From the NCBI GenBank assembly GCA_000333855.2, contig CM007327.1, positions 344,687 through 408,686 of the forward strand: DNA of 64,000 nt, given 5' to 3'. This stretch comes from Endotrypanum monterogeii (Eukaryota > Euglenozoa > Kinetoplastea > Trypanosomatida > Trypanosomatidae). Below, in pieces: positions 32,933-42,117 of this stretch (the stretch's first letter is position 1; every line of letters begins with the position of its first letter). The position numbers were made by a program, and so were the translations under genes. The notes beneath the pieces are model-generated. The model was not told where the DNA came from. It made no database searches and worked only from the letters and a program-made list of their open reading frames with translations.

Positions 32933-32933
32933 T

Positions 32934-34670
32934 ATGCAAACCATCTTGAAGGCAAGCTACCCAGCGCGTGTCTGGCGTGGCCGGTCCTGCTTTGCCACTG
33001 TCCATATTGCAGCGTCCGTACACGGCACTCCCACAGGCACCTCTGGTGCCTTCAATACGACTGTGATAACCACAGCGACGCCGCCTACCGAGGTTGTCAC
33101 TGTGGCTTCCGCTGTTCTTGCTGCCACACCGCCCCCACTTCGTGCGCTGCGTAAGATGCACAAGATCTCTGATTCGCGTAGGCGAGGAGAATCTGTTACA
33201 GGGCTGCTGGTCGTTACTCCTTCCTCCCCTGTTGTCTCAACCCCGTCGTCGCTGCCGATGCGACTGGTCAGTGTCCCCCCCGCGCGGGCGATAAACACTT
33301 TGGCGTTGCAGGCCGCACCAGCCTCGACACAGCTCGCAATGGCCCCTGTACGCTTACTCACGCAGCTTGTGCAGTGGCGCCGACTACGTAGCTACTGTGC
33401 GTCGGTGTTGCCGTCTGCTGCTAAGATGTCACACCGGTATGATGATTGCTCGTATTTGTGGACTCTTGGTTTCCGTCGCTGTGTCTCGTCATCGCGTCGC
33501 TGCCGCAGAACTCGATGGGCGGTCGCAGTGAGACTGCTTGGATCGACGGCACACATCCAGTGCATGACACACCCACCAGCGTTGACTGCCCCCACCACGT
33601 GCTCCTGCATCTCTACGCCGTCAATCTTCTCTGGTGCAGCGGCAGCTTCAGCGGACCCCTCCAGCACTATCGCCACCGCCGCCACTCCCTCAGCAAGTCC
33701 CCTACACACATCGAAGCGGCGGTATTCCTCGGCAGGTCATGTAGAGGGTCCAGCCGCCCCCCCACGGGGCACATCGGGGTGCAGTGAGGCGCGGATAGAG
33801 GGGCCGGGAAGCAGCGCCGCCGATGGCAGCAGTAGGGAGCAGAAAAGTGCCGCTGAGGAGCGCGAGGCGGCGGGGGAGAATGACTTGGAGGCGGTGGCAG
33901 TGCCGTCCTTCGGGGAGATCTACGTTGCCTTCCAGACGCTGCAGCTTGTCCAAGCCGATGGCCATGTTGTGCGTGAGTGGACAGTGGCACATGTGAAGCA
34001 GGCTTACCGCGCACTGGCGAAGCAGCTTCATCCGGATCTTGCTGGCGGCGACGAGGAGCGGATGGAGCAAGTGAACACGGCGTACGACTTGCTCATGGGC
34101 TTGCCTGCGGAACTGGCTGACAACTACCGCATGTGGCTTGAGTCGGGCGGTGAGGCGGAGTTGCAGCGACAGCGCGCTGAGGATCAACAGGGCCTACTCC
34201 ACGCGCGCTGGGTGTCTCGTGACATAGAGCAGTTTATCCTCGTAGGTTGGTGCACTACACTTTCTGGTTGTGCTTTGTACGCCTTATGGCGTACTTTCTG
34301 CGGTGCCTCACGGGCGAGTAGCTCCGTTGGTGGTACGGTGACTGCTGGAGGTCGCGTTGCTCCTGACCCCTGTGAGGTGCGGAGGGGCATCAGAAGGAAT
34401 GGCGTGCACTCTACTGGCAGCCGACTAACACTCCCTTGGGCAGGCGCCACTGTTTCACGAGTTGCAGGTGTACATTACGGCGTGGTAAGCAGCGGCGGCA
34501 GCGCTCTGTGGATGCCACCACTGCTCTCCCTTCGCATAATGCAGCTGATGAAGGCAGCCGTGTCACGCTACGCTTTGGCGGTAGCGCTTACGCTGGCCGC
34601 GTGCGTGAACACTGTCATGTTGCAGCGTATTTTCCAGCGTGTACTCACCGGAGGCGGCGGTGCAGGTTGA
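32934..34670 (+). CDS. J-domain protein with membrane segments (second of three)
   Basis: 578 residues from the first ATG in frame; the frame is open upstream but lacks ATG. The N-terminus MQTILKASYPARVWRGRSCF is basic and amphipathic-looking, so a mitochondrial presequence is likely. A long Ser/Thr/Ala/Pro-rich, low-complexity region runs to about residue 310. The J-domain is at about 322-400: PSFGEIYVAFQTLQLVQ, then VKQAYRALAKQLHPDLAGGD with HPD at 366-368, then MEQVNTAYDLLMGLP. Two hydrophobic segments follow, FILVGWCTTLSGCALYALW (about 430-452) and YALAVALTLAACVNTVML (about 545-562). It lacks Gly/Phe and zinc-finger regions, so class III. Its HPD-x-AGGDE block resembles the third J-protein at 36846-38486 more than the first. 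An Hsp70-partner role at a membrane is inferred. Confidence 0.82.
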   Translation: MQTILKASYPARVWRGRSCFATVHIAASVHGTPTGTSGAFNTTVITTATPPTEVVTVASAVLAATPPPLRALRKMHKISDSRRRGESVTGLLVVTPSSPVVSTPSSLPMRLVSVPPARAINTLALQAAPASTQLAMAPVRLLTQLVQWRRLRSYCASVLPSAAKMSHRYDDCSYLWTLGFRRCVSSSRRCRRTRWAVAVRLLGSTAHIQCMTHPPALTAPTTCSCISTPSIFSGAAAASADPSSTIATAATPSASPLHTSKRRYSSAGHVEGPAAPPRGTSGCSEARIEGPGSSAADGSSREQKSAAEEREAAGENDLEAVAVPSFGEIYVAFQTLQLVQADGHVVREWTVAHVKQAYRALAKQLHPDLAGGDEERMEQVNTAYDLLMGLPAELADNYRMWLESGGEAELQRQRAEDQQGLLHARWVSRDIEQFILVGWCTTLSGCALYALWRTFCGASRASSSVGGTVTAGGRVAPDPCEVRRGIRRNGVHSTGSRLTLPWAGATVSRVAGVHYGVVSSGGSALWMPPLLSLRIMQLMKAAVSRYALAVALTLAACVNTVMLQRIFQRVLTGGGGAG

Positions 34671-35239
34671 CGAACGAGAGGAGAGAGGCGAGACGACCGA
34701 AAGGGACCGCCTTTGGGGGGAGAGGAACAGAGGTGTGCACGGATGATGGGCAGTAGTGAGGCAAGCAGGCAGCAGACGCTCTCGTTTCCCCCCTCCCCCC
34801 CCCCCTCGGTGCACACCCGCACTTGCCTTTGCCCCCAACAACACTGGGTTCGGCCTCTTTTTTTTTTTTTCAAACTCCTTTCCGCTCCTCCCTCTCGACA
34901 ACGGCTTCACGTCAACAGCATCAACGTATGCCACTTGAAAGCGTGTATGACGCAAGCTGTTCTTGTCTTCAGGCCCGCTGTATTTTTTTTTTTTTTTCCG
35001 TCTTGTACCCACTCCACCCGACAAAGGGCGGCGAGGCGTGGGGAAAGCAGATACAGATAGAAGAAGTATAGGAAGGAGAGATGGAGGGAGGTGGTGACGA
35101 TGAAGGCAGCTCTTGCCTCCACAGTGTCCTCTCTCCTCTGTCCTGTCCTGTCCTGTCCGGCACGTGTGTGTGTGTGAGGTAAAATATTCCTCCTACAACA
35201 TCCATTCTCACGGCCACAGTCGTAACAATAATAATGAGA

Positions 35240-35275
35240 TACTATATAGTACACCTATATGTGTACTATATAGTA
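35240..35275. repeat. Hairpin, 15-bp perfect stem, 6-nt loop
   Basis: TACTATATAGTACAC at 35240-35254 pairs fully with 35261-35275; the loop is ctatat. Each arm itself contains the palindrome ACTATATAGT. Confidence 0.88.
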
Positions 35276-35632
35276 CGTTCTGTGCATATGAGGCTGCTCA
35301 TGCCACTGTTTCTTCATCCTATTCGCATCATTCCGAATTTTTCCTCCTCTTTGTACCTCAGCACACACCTTCATCTCCCCCCCTTTTTTTTTTGACTCAG
35401 AAATGGAGTGCAGAAAAGGGAATCGGTGCTCCTTGTATTTGAAGATGCGTTTCTTTTCTGTCCTTGTCCTTCAGTCAGTTTGTCTGCTCTCGGCATATTC
35501 ATGCCTCCGTGTGTATGTGTACCTCTATTCCTCTATTCCTCTGGTGTGGTGAGGGATGGGACTTAATGAACAAAACATAAAAAGAATACGTAAAATTATT
35601 CTTCTTATGTATGGTTCTCCTCCTTCATGGAC

Positions 35633-35669
<37 letters not shown>

Positions 35670-36279
35670 CGCAGTCGTGTTTGTGTCTGCGTGTGTTTGG
35701 ACTGCAGCAGGGGCATCAACAAAAAGAGTGGTCGTCTCTCGTAGTGGTGACAATACTTCACTTAATGCTTGTATTCAATTAAAAAAAAAAAGACCGTTCA
35801 TGCTGATAAGTGGAGCTGACTGTCATTGCGTGTCGGGAGAGATCAGCAGGAGGGTTGTATGCGACGTGAGCCGAGGCAGGAAAGAGAAAGGTGTAAGGGC
35901 GCGCAGTGTTTCACCACGGCTGATGGCCTCAACCACCTTGCCCTGCTGTTGGGTGTGTCCAGTTCCATTGGTTCTTCACCAACCTCACTGTCAAAGAAAA
36001 AACTTATTTATTTATTGTATGGGGGAGGAGGAAGGGAATGTGATGAGTTTATAATGAGGGGGGGGGTCTCTGTTGCTCAAATTCTTTCCACGCATGTCTG
36101 CTACAGGTGCTCCCCTCTCCCCTTCCTCCCTCACCAAACCACCTAACCCTACCAGCTAAACAACTGCCTTGTATTCCATCTCTCGGTATCTATATTTAAA
36201 TATATATTTCATAATCCTCGCCATTTTGGTTTACCGTTGATACTGACAGGAAAAGATTTCCAGACGGGGGTGGCCCAAC

Positions 36280-36328
36280 AAAGCGAGAGACGCACACATG
36301 GATTACCTCTGTGTGCGTCTCTCGCTTT
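36280..36328. repeat. Hairpin, 19-bp perfect stem, 11-nt loop
   Basis: Arm 36280-36298 (aaagcgagagacgcacaca) is exactly reverse-complementary to 36310-36328. The loop is 11 nt (tggattacctc). The stem has mixed sequence, so chance or microsatellite origin is unlikely. It is about 520 bp upstream of the third J-protein gene. Confidence 0.93.
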
Positions 36329-36845
36329 CGGTCACTATGGCTTGCTGACTGGTCCTTCTTTTGGGTACTGCTTCGTTGCCCCCCGAGAGCACATATATAC
36401 GTACACATTGTGCGGTGCGGGGATGAGGATATGTCATTCTAAGCCACTACACATCTTCTTTTTTCTCCCCCTGCATCTTGCTGTCCCTCCCTCTCCTCCT
36501 CCGTAGCCTCGGTTCCTGTGCCTCCTCACCTTCGAGACAACACTCGAGAAGGCCGAAGAAGAACGCGAATAATAAAAAAAATACACCGGGGTACAGTTGG
36601 AGATTATCGACCCGCTGTGAGGACCTGTTATATCTATGCTCAGAGCTAACATTTTCTGTCTGCCTCTGAGTCTCTCTTTCTTTCTTTGTGTGTGTGCATA
36701 TGTAATGTAACATCATCAGAAAACGTCAGCTTTTATTCCTGACCCACCCTTTCCCATTCAAAAAAAAAAAAAGAATTAAACAGATTCACCCTCTGCCCCG
36801 TGATTGCTCCGTCTCCGCACGTGCAGCCCCTCGTCTGCGACCACC

Positions 36846-38486
36846 ATGACGGCAAGAGCAGGCTGCCATCTGCACTGGGTATCACGTACTACTACCGTTC
36901 TTGTCTACTTGAGCCAGCATTCTCGCGCCGTTATGAGCAATGTCTCTCTGCGTCAAGCCCTCTTAGCCTGCTACCCCCTGCAATCCAGAGTGATATGCAG
37001 TGACGCGATGACGATCTCACCAGTGGTATCAAGCTCGAGGCACGTGCGCCGGACCGCCATCCCCGTGTGCGCGCCACGGTTAGCGCCAACGCTGTCCTCG
37101 ACCTCGTCCCCGTCATCCGTCTCATCATCGTCGTTCTTTTCCTACTGCCGCAGCATGAAGACGGCATTCGTCACAGAGAGCGGCGGGTCCTTCGCTACGG
37201 CTGCATGGCTCACGGCGCGTCGTCATGCCGCGAGTGCCCGTCGCCCCACTTTCGTAGAAATTGCAGAGGCGCTGGATGTGCTCGGGGTCAGTATCGATGA
37301 AGATATGAAGGTGGTCAAGAAAAAATACCGCGAACTTGTCAAGAAGAACCATCCGGATGCGGGAGGGGATGAGGCGACAATGGCCCGCGTCACCGTTGCT
37401 TACGAGCGCCTCAACGAGCTCACGAAACGGGAGAGGGAAGTGTTCAAGGCACAGAAGATGATGTCCCATCATGGAAGCGGACCGTCCTCAGCTGCGTCGA
37501 GGCGCTACCGCCCCAGCCCATCGGGCGGCTTCGGGTATGCGGCGCCTAGCGGGCCGTTCCAGGCGCACGCAGCGAACATGTATGGGCAGTACTACCAGCA
37601 AGATGCCAACAACGCCTATCATCAGACGCACGGAAAGGGACAACAGGGCTACTGGAGTCACTTCCAAAGGCGAAGTGGCTTCACCGGCTTCACCGAGAAC
37701 CCCTTCGCTAACAGGAGTCCGTTCAGCATGCACGGACAGGCGCAGCACGCCCGCTTTATGCCCTCCGGCTCACTGCTCATTAGAGGGTTCGTAGTGTATC
37801 TCTTTTTATCGACCATGTTTCTTTTTGCATACCGCTCCTACCGCGACTGGCGACACGATGACGGCTGGCGCATGTCAGAGAGTCTGGCACGACATGAACA
37901 AATGCAGGAGATGCACCGCATTCGACAGGAGATGAACGAGCGCGCGCGCGCCATGATGCTGCGAGACGGCGACGACGCAGCCACCGTCCTTAACGCCAAT
38001 CGGCAGTACCTGAGGGATTCGCCTGAGGCTCGTGCACTGGAGCTGGCTCGTCAGCGCCGAATTCAGATGGCGCAGGAGCACCAAGGGGCTGCCGCAAACC
38101 TCCCCGAGCTGCGTGGGTGGCCTAAAATTGAGGAGGACAAGGGGCGCATCATCAAGCGGGCCCAAGACCCGGCAGGCGTTGTGTTTTTCGAGCCTCGCAG
38201 GGAGGACAATTTGCGTCGCCAGATCGAAAATCAACGCAGGAGCAGCGGGTTTGTGCGCGTTGGTGAAAGCAAGTCGCCGCCGCCGCCACCACCGCATTCG
38301 AGCGTAGCAGCCCATGGGGATTCTTCTCACTCGGCGACTTCATCGTTGCCTACCACAGGCATGACCATTCCTTTACCGCCGGAGACAAACGTCGAGTCGA
38401 TCGTGATGAAGCCCGTCGGCGGCGAAGAGGAGGCGCAGGCAGTTATGCGCAACATATTCAGTGGTCTTCGCAAGAGTTCTTCTTAG
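36846..38486 (+). CDS. J-domain protein with one membrane segment (third of three)
   Basis: 546 residues starting at the first ATG in frame (accaccATGa). The first 130 residues are basic, hydroxylated and acid-poor (MTARAGCHLHWVSRTTTVLV), fitting a mitochondrial presequence. The J-domain is at about 132-205: RRPTFVEIAEALDVLGVSID, VKKKYRELVKKNHPDAGGDE with HPD at 169-171, and VTVAYERLNELTKREREVF. A Gly/Tyr/Gln/His-rich region follows, then one transmembrane helix (GFVVYLFLSTMFLFAYRSY, about 313-331). Then comes a charged, coiled-coil-like segment rich in Met, Arg and Glu (about 340-385) and an acidic tail with a Pro run. It has no zinc-finger domain, so class III. Its J-domain resembles that at 32934-34670. 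An Hsp70 co-chaperone role on a membrane is inferred. Confidence 0.85.
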   Translation: MTARAGCHLHWVSRTTTVLVYLSQHSRAVMSNVSLRQALLACYPLQSRVICSDAMTISPVVSSSRHVRRTAIPVCAPRLAPTLSSTSSPSSVSSSSFFSYCRSMKTAFVTESGGSFATAAWLTARRHAASARRPTFVEIAEALDVLGVSIDEDMKVVKKKYRELVKKNHPDAGGDEATMARVTVAYERLNELTKREREVFKAQKMMSHHGSGPSSAASRRYRPSPSGGFGYAAPSGPFQAHAANMYGQYYQQDANNAYHQTHGKGQQGYWSHFQRRSGFTGFTENPFANRSPFSMHGQAQHARFMPSGSLLIRGFVVYLFLSTMFLFAYRSYRDWRHDDGWRMSESLARHEQMQEMHRIRQEMNERARAMMLRDGDDAATVLNANRQYLRDSPEARALELARQRRIQMAQEHQGAAANLPELRGWPKIEEDKGRIIKRAQDPAGVVFFEPRREDNLRRQIENQRRSSGFVRVGESKSPPPPPPHSSVAAHGDSSHSATSSLPTTGMTIPLPPETNVESIVMKPVGGEEEAQAVMRNIFSGLRKSSS

Positions 38487-38670
38487 GGGTGAACAGGGCT
38501 CGTCCACGTGCGCCGACGTCTTGCGGTGCTGCTCCATTAAGTGTACAAGCGTTGCAGTTGTGCTATGCGCTATCACAAATTGATTCCCCCCCCCCCCGGA
38601 TGATAGTGATGAGAGGAAGTGCGTGTGTGTGTGTGTGATTTTGTTTGTTGCTTATCGACTGCCAGTCTCT

Positions 38671-38706
<36 letters not shown>

Positions 38707-39195
38707 GAGAAAAAAGAGGTTCGTGGGGACAGGAAAAGACATTGTGTGTGTGTCTGTGTATGTGTTCGTTCCTGCGCGCGCCATGTTGGGAAGCGCGGCG
38801 TACATTTTTTCTAACTTTGAAAAAGGATCAATCCACCCGGAACGAGGTCACATGACCTCACAACTTTTCCCGGTGGCTCCCGTGCTCTCCGCCCCCCCCC
38901 CCCTCCTTCCCGCCTGTAGACTCACCCATTGGTCAAGCCGGAGAAGTGTCTGACATATGTATATATGTACTTATGCCCATTGCTACTGTTTGTACTCGGC
39001 TGAGATGGTTGGTTTAAGACTACGCATGTCGTCCACTCCCTGTTTGTTAACCTCTCTTTTTTTTTCTTTCTGTTTGCCTCGACCTCGTACTGCTCACGCA
39101 CCACGGTCTACCTGCATACTACCTCCACCACACACACGCGCCACATTAACAAAGTCGATCAGTTCCAAAGCACAAACACCCAAAAGAGAATAAAC
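38487..39195 (+). other. Spacer with opposed TG and CA runs
   Basis: (TG)n at about 38621-38637 and (CA)n at about 38674-38703 could fold on each other; a C-tract sits at 38891-38902. A T/C tract at 39050-39077 with the first AG at 39153-39154 is a plausible acceptor for the next gene. Confidence 0.6.
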
Positions 39196-40095
39196 ATGTC
39201 GACATACACCATGACGAAGCTCACCACTTGCACGCTGGAGGTGTCTCCGTCGGTTGGCAGATCGCCTGCTGCGGCTGCCTACTCTTCAGCGGCGCACACC
39301 CCTTCGCCAAAGGCCCCCTCTGCGGCGTTGTCATCTGCGCCCGTGTGTGCTCCTCCTGTGCCTCAGCAGCCGGTGAAAGACGAGGACAGAGAGGGCAACG
39401 CATACACCGCGCAACTGGCGCGGGAACGGCAACAAATGATCGAGCAGCTTCTGAGCTCTGGTCTCGTGCAGACAGTGGACCTCCTCGAATTGGGCTTCAG
39501 TATTACAGAGCTTGATGCCGCAGGGGCGAGCGTTGCACCACGCCGTCACCCCAACCAGCCCAGCAAGGGTAGGGCGGACTCCATGAGAGCCGCGCGGCCG
39601 GCAGGTGACCGCGGGGAGGTTCCTCGGAAGCGTTGTTGGGACGGTGAGCTTGTTCATGCGCACTCCCAACAGGATGAGCGTGTGACACCATCTCCTGCTG
39701 TCCGTGGCACTGCTACAACAGTGTCCTCCAACCAAAAGTCGAGTGAGATCCAGAAAGCTACGAAGGCCATGGAAACACCTGCCTTTCTCTCAGAAGAAAC
39801 ACGCGCACAGAGCCTGCACACTGCCAACCTCGTTGAGACTACCCAGCGTTCTGGCGCCCCTGGCTGTGCGAGGTGGTTGTCCTACGAAGTTGCAGAAAAC
39901 GAGGAGGTAGCGCCGACAGTGGCCTCGAAAAAGGGCGTTAACACGGCTCTCAACTTTAATGGCCTGGACGTCGCTGTGGCGAAGGAGATTGGGAGACAGC
40001 TGCAAATAGAAAGCATGCACAAGGACTACGTGAGGAGTGTTTGTATGCGCGAATACATAGAGTCTCGCAAGGAAGGAAGCACACCCTACATGTAA
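39196..40095 (+). CDS. Hypothetical protein, 299 aa
   Basis: I do not recognise this protein. It starts at an ATG in the context taaacATGtc, after a likely trans-splice site, and ends at 40095. Codon use is GC3-rich like the neighbouring + strand genes, supporting a real gene. Residues 1-60 are Ala/Pro/Ser-rich. A helical, charged block (YTAQLARERQQMIEQLLSSG) at about 72-91 leads into LVQTVDLLELGFSITELDAAG. The middle (110-220) is polar and low complexity. The C-terminal 50 residues (NFNGLDVAVAKEIGRQLQIE, YVRSVCMREYIESRKEG) look folded and helical and may be the conserved part. No signal peptide, transmembrane helix or catalytic motif is visible. Confidence 0.7.
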   Translation: MSTYTMTKLTTCTLEVSPSVGRSPAAAAYSSAAHTPSPKAPSAALSSAPVCAPPVPQQPVKDEDREGNAYTAQLARERQQMIEQLLSSGLVQTVDLLELGFSITELDAAGASVAPRRHPNQPSKGRADSMRAARPAGDRGEVPRKRCWDGELVHAHSQQDERVTPSPAVRGTATTVSSNQKSSEIQKATKAMETPAFLSEETRAQSLHTANLVETTQRSGAPGCARWLSYEVAENEEVAPTVASKKGVNTALNFNGLDVAVAKEIGRQLQIESMHKDYVRSVCMREYIESRKEGSTPYM

Positions 40096-40230
40096 TACGT
40101 GACAAAGGACGCACCGCGTTCAGGGATAGGCACTTGCCTCATGAGGGCGACCACAATCCACTTCTGAATAATCCCATGAAACAAAGTGGTCTCTGCTTTA
40201 TTTTATTTTTTTCCGCCCCTTCCTCGCATC

Positions 40231-40260
40231 ACAGGGAGAGGCAGAGCCGCCTCTCCCTGT
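40231..40260. repeat. Hairpin, 12-bp GC-rich stem, 6-nt loop
   Basis: ACAGGGAGAGGC at 40231-40242 pairs perfectly with 40249-40260 around agagcc. It starts 135 nt after the stop of the 299-aa gene, so it probably lies in its 3' UTR. Confidence 0.88.
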
Positions 40261-41513
40261 CGCTGATTAATCAAACCTTCGCTCTGTTCGTCTCAGGTCT
40301 TACACCATCCCACAGCGTCGACGCATGCACTTGCGTGTCCACTGCTTCTTTGAAGGTAACACCCTCCAACCCTTTTTCATAGATCCTTCTCCCCCCCAAA
40401 CATATATATATATAAATATGTATATATGAGACGAGGGGATGAGGAAACTTTTATAGATGACTACATAGGTGCACGCACACACGCACACTTACACATAGGC
40501 ATGCGCACACGACCGCACATGACTTCTTATATTCACTTATCTTGACAAGTTTCTGGACTTGTGATTTTTTTTTTCTGCGTCTTTGATTCGCCGAACAAAC
40601 CTCTCTGCCGCCTGGCGGCTGTATGTTCTCAAATTATCCCACTAGTGCCCCCCGTCTGTATGTATGTTGATTTACATGCCTTTGTTCTACTCTGATCCTC
40701 CGAGTCCGGCCTACAGGTCGGTGTGACATGGCGGTGTGCTCCTCTTTGCGCCCTCGCCTCGCTGCGTTTGCGCCTTCGAGGCTCAGTCACTGACGAGCCC
40801 ACATGGGGTCGTTTTTTCTCTTACATGACATGTGGACGCCGCATCATCTGCCACCTTACCCTTCACACTCCCTGCAGGTCAAGCAGCCGCGGCCTTTGTC
40901 GCGTGCCAATAACTAATGACCTCCTTCCCCACTCTCCTCGCTCAACTCCCTGTTACCTTTTTCGCTGTTGCCACGGAGACGGTGTTGCAACTGCCCGCTC
41001 CATCTCTCTCACACACACACAGTCATCGTTATGTGTATCCCCATTTCCTTCAACAGGTCGTGTGGCTGCTTCAGTCTCTGGCCGAGGTCGACAGCAGCTG
41101 CATAACGATTGGTGGCGAGTCTTGTTGGTGTCAGCGGGGTGCGCATGGCTCTGCAACCCTGGAATAGTGTTCTGCTACCTTGCAAATCAAGGTTCTCGGC
41201 GAGATCGCTGCTTCCCAAACGCCCGCGCCGGGGGATGCCTCTCTGCGCCAGGCTGTCCGCGGCGCGGGGTTGGCGGGGCGCTGCCGGGTAGGGCGGCCAG
41301 GGCCGCCTTTGGCGCCCGCCAGGGAGGGGGTTCCTCTACTCGGCGCAAGCGTGCGAATTCGGGGCAAGGGGGGGGGGAAACCGGCATTGTCGCGGCGGCC
41401 TCTGCCAACCGGCCTGCCCGCGTCTCGTGGGCCTTCCCCGGCTTTCGTCGCGTGGACCACCTCGTTCCCGCATGGGGCCGCGCAGGCCACCCGCTTTTTC
41501 GAGAGTGGTGGCG

Positions 41514-41518
41514 AAAAA
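41514..41518 (-). terminator. RNA polymerase III T-run after tRNA-Arg
   Basis: On the minus strand a run of five T begins two bases after the discriminator base of the tRNA, as expected for Pol III termination. Confidence 0.75.
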
Positions 41519-41520
41519 GT

Positions 41521-41592
41521 CATCCGTGACAGGATTCGAACCTGCAACCCTCTGATCCGTAGTCAGATGCTCTTCCATTGAGCCACACGGAC
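41521..41592 (-). tRNA. tRNA-Arg (anticodon ACG)
   Basis: 72 nt on the minus strand with a complete cloverleaf. The acceptor stem GTCCGTG/CACGGAT closes with a G-U at pair 1-72. The D arm is GCTC-loop-GAGC, the anticodon stem TCTGA/TCAGA with loop CTACGGA, the variable loop 5 nt, the T arm GCAGG-TTCGAAT-CCTGT, and G the discriminator. Anticodon ACG (presumably I34) reads CGU-type arginine codons. The GGTTCGAAT B-box is intact. CCA is not encoded. It is the only minus-strand gene in the window and faces the + strand protein genes. Confidence 0.95.
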
Positions 41593-42043
41593 ACTAATTT
41601 GATTTGTTGTTTAATTTCATTCCATAGGAGGGCGTGGCCCTTCGGGTCCTGGCCTTCCGCGCCGGGCGGTTCTTCCGGCGGGGGGGGGCGGGGGTGAAAC
41701 GACCCCCCCCCGCGCTGGCGCCGAGGAGAAAGAAAAAAAAAGCACCTTCGCGGAACTGGGGCTATTTCTCTAGTAACCCACACGCATTGCCAGCCCATCT
41801 GCATCCCCTTCGTTCCTCTGAGAGGCTTGCCGATTCTTAGAGGACAGACTTCACTTGCCCGCGGCTACAGAAGGTAGGGCAACAAATCAGCTTTTATCGG
41901 GAGGCGGTTTTCGCATCAGCTACAGAGAGGGAGCAAGTACAAAACACAAGAGAACCTTTGAAAAAACAGATTAAAAGAGACTCTTAGTGGAGAGCTGATC
42001 GTTCTGTGTCTGCAACCTGATTGCTCTATTTATTATTATGACT

Positions 42044-42077
42044 TTTTTGTTCTCCCCTCCCTTTTCTTCTGATCCAG
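42044..42077 (+). promoter_or_regulatory. Predicted spliced-leader acceptor for the RRM gene
   Basis: A long T/C tract (ttttttgttctcccctccct and on) runs into gatccag with AG at 42076-42077, 40 nt before the ATG. It supports the chosen start. Confidence 0.65.
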
Positions 42078-42117
42078 GTTTTCGGCACAAGTACTTGACT
42101 TCATAGTGTTGCTAACA

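Larger units (their letters stand above)
30620..32933 (+). other. Spacer with a 125-bp inverted-repeat element
   Basis: No gene supported. It holds (TA)n at about 30681-30704, C/T tract 31193-31225, (CA)n at about 31405-31421, the inverted repeat at 31747-31871, A-runs, (TG)n near 32694-32712 and (TA)n at 32761-32788. Confidence 0.65.
34671..36845 (+). other. Spacer with two stable hairpins
   Basis: No gene supported. It contains C-tract 34790-34805, T-runs, a (tgtcc)n-like stretch near 35138-35158, hairpin 35240-35275, (TA)n at about 35633-35669, hairpin 36280-36328 and a possible acceptor AG at 36825-36826 before the next gene. Confidence 0.65.
40096..42117 (+). other. Spacer with hairpin, GC-rich patch and antisense tRNA
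   Basis: It contains hairpin 40231-40260, a TA run at about 40402-40428, a strikingly GC-rich patch at about 41200-41520 continuing past the tRNA to about 41745, then a switch to AT-richer sequence. Open frames through the GC-rich patch are compositionally forced and resemble no protein I know. Confidence 0.65.

Noticed and set aside
40723..41529. A 268-codon + strand open frame before the tRNA
   Set aside because: It runs through GC-rich spacer up to the tRNA edge, has Arg/Gly-rich text with no domain, and its codon pattern does not match neighbours.
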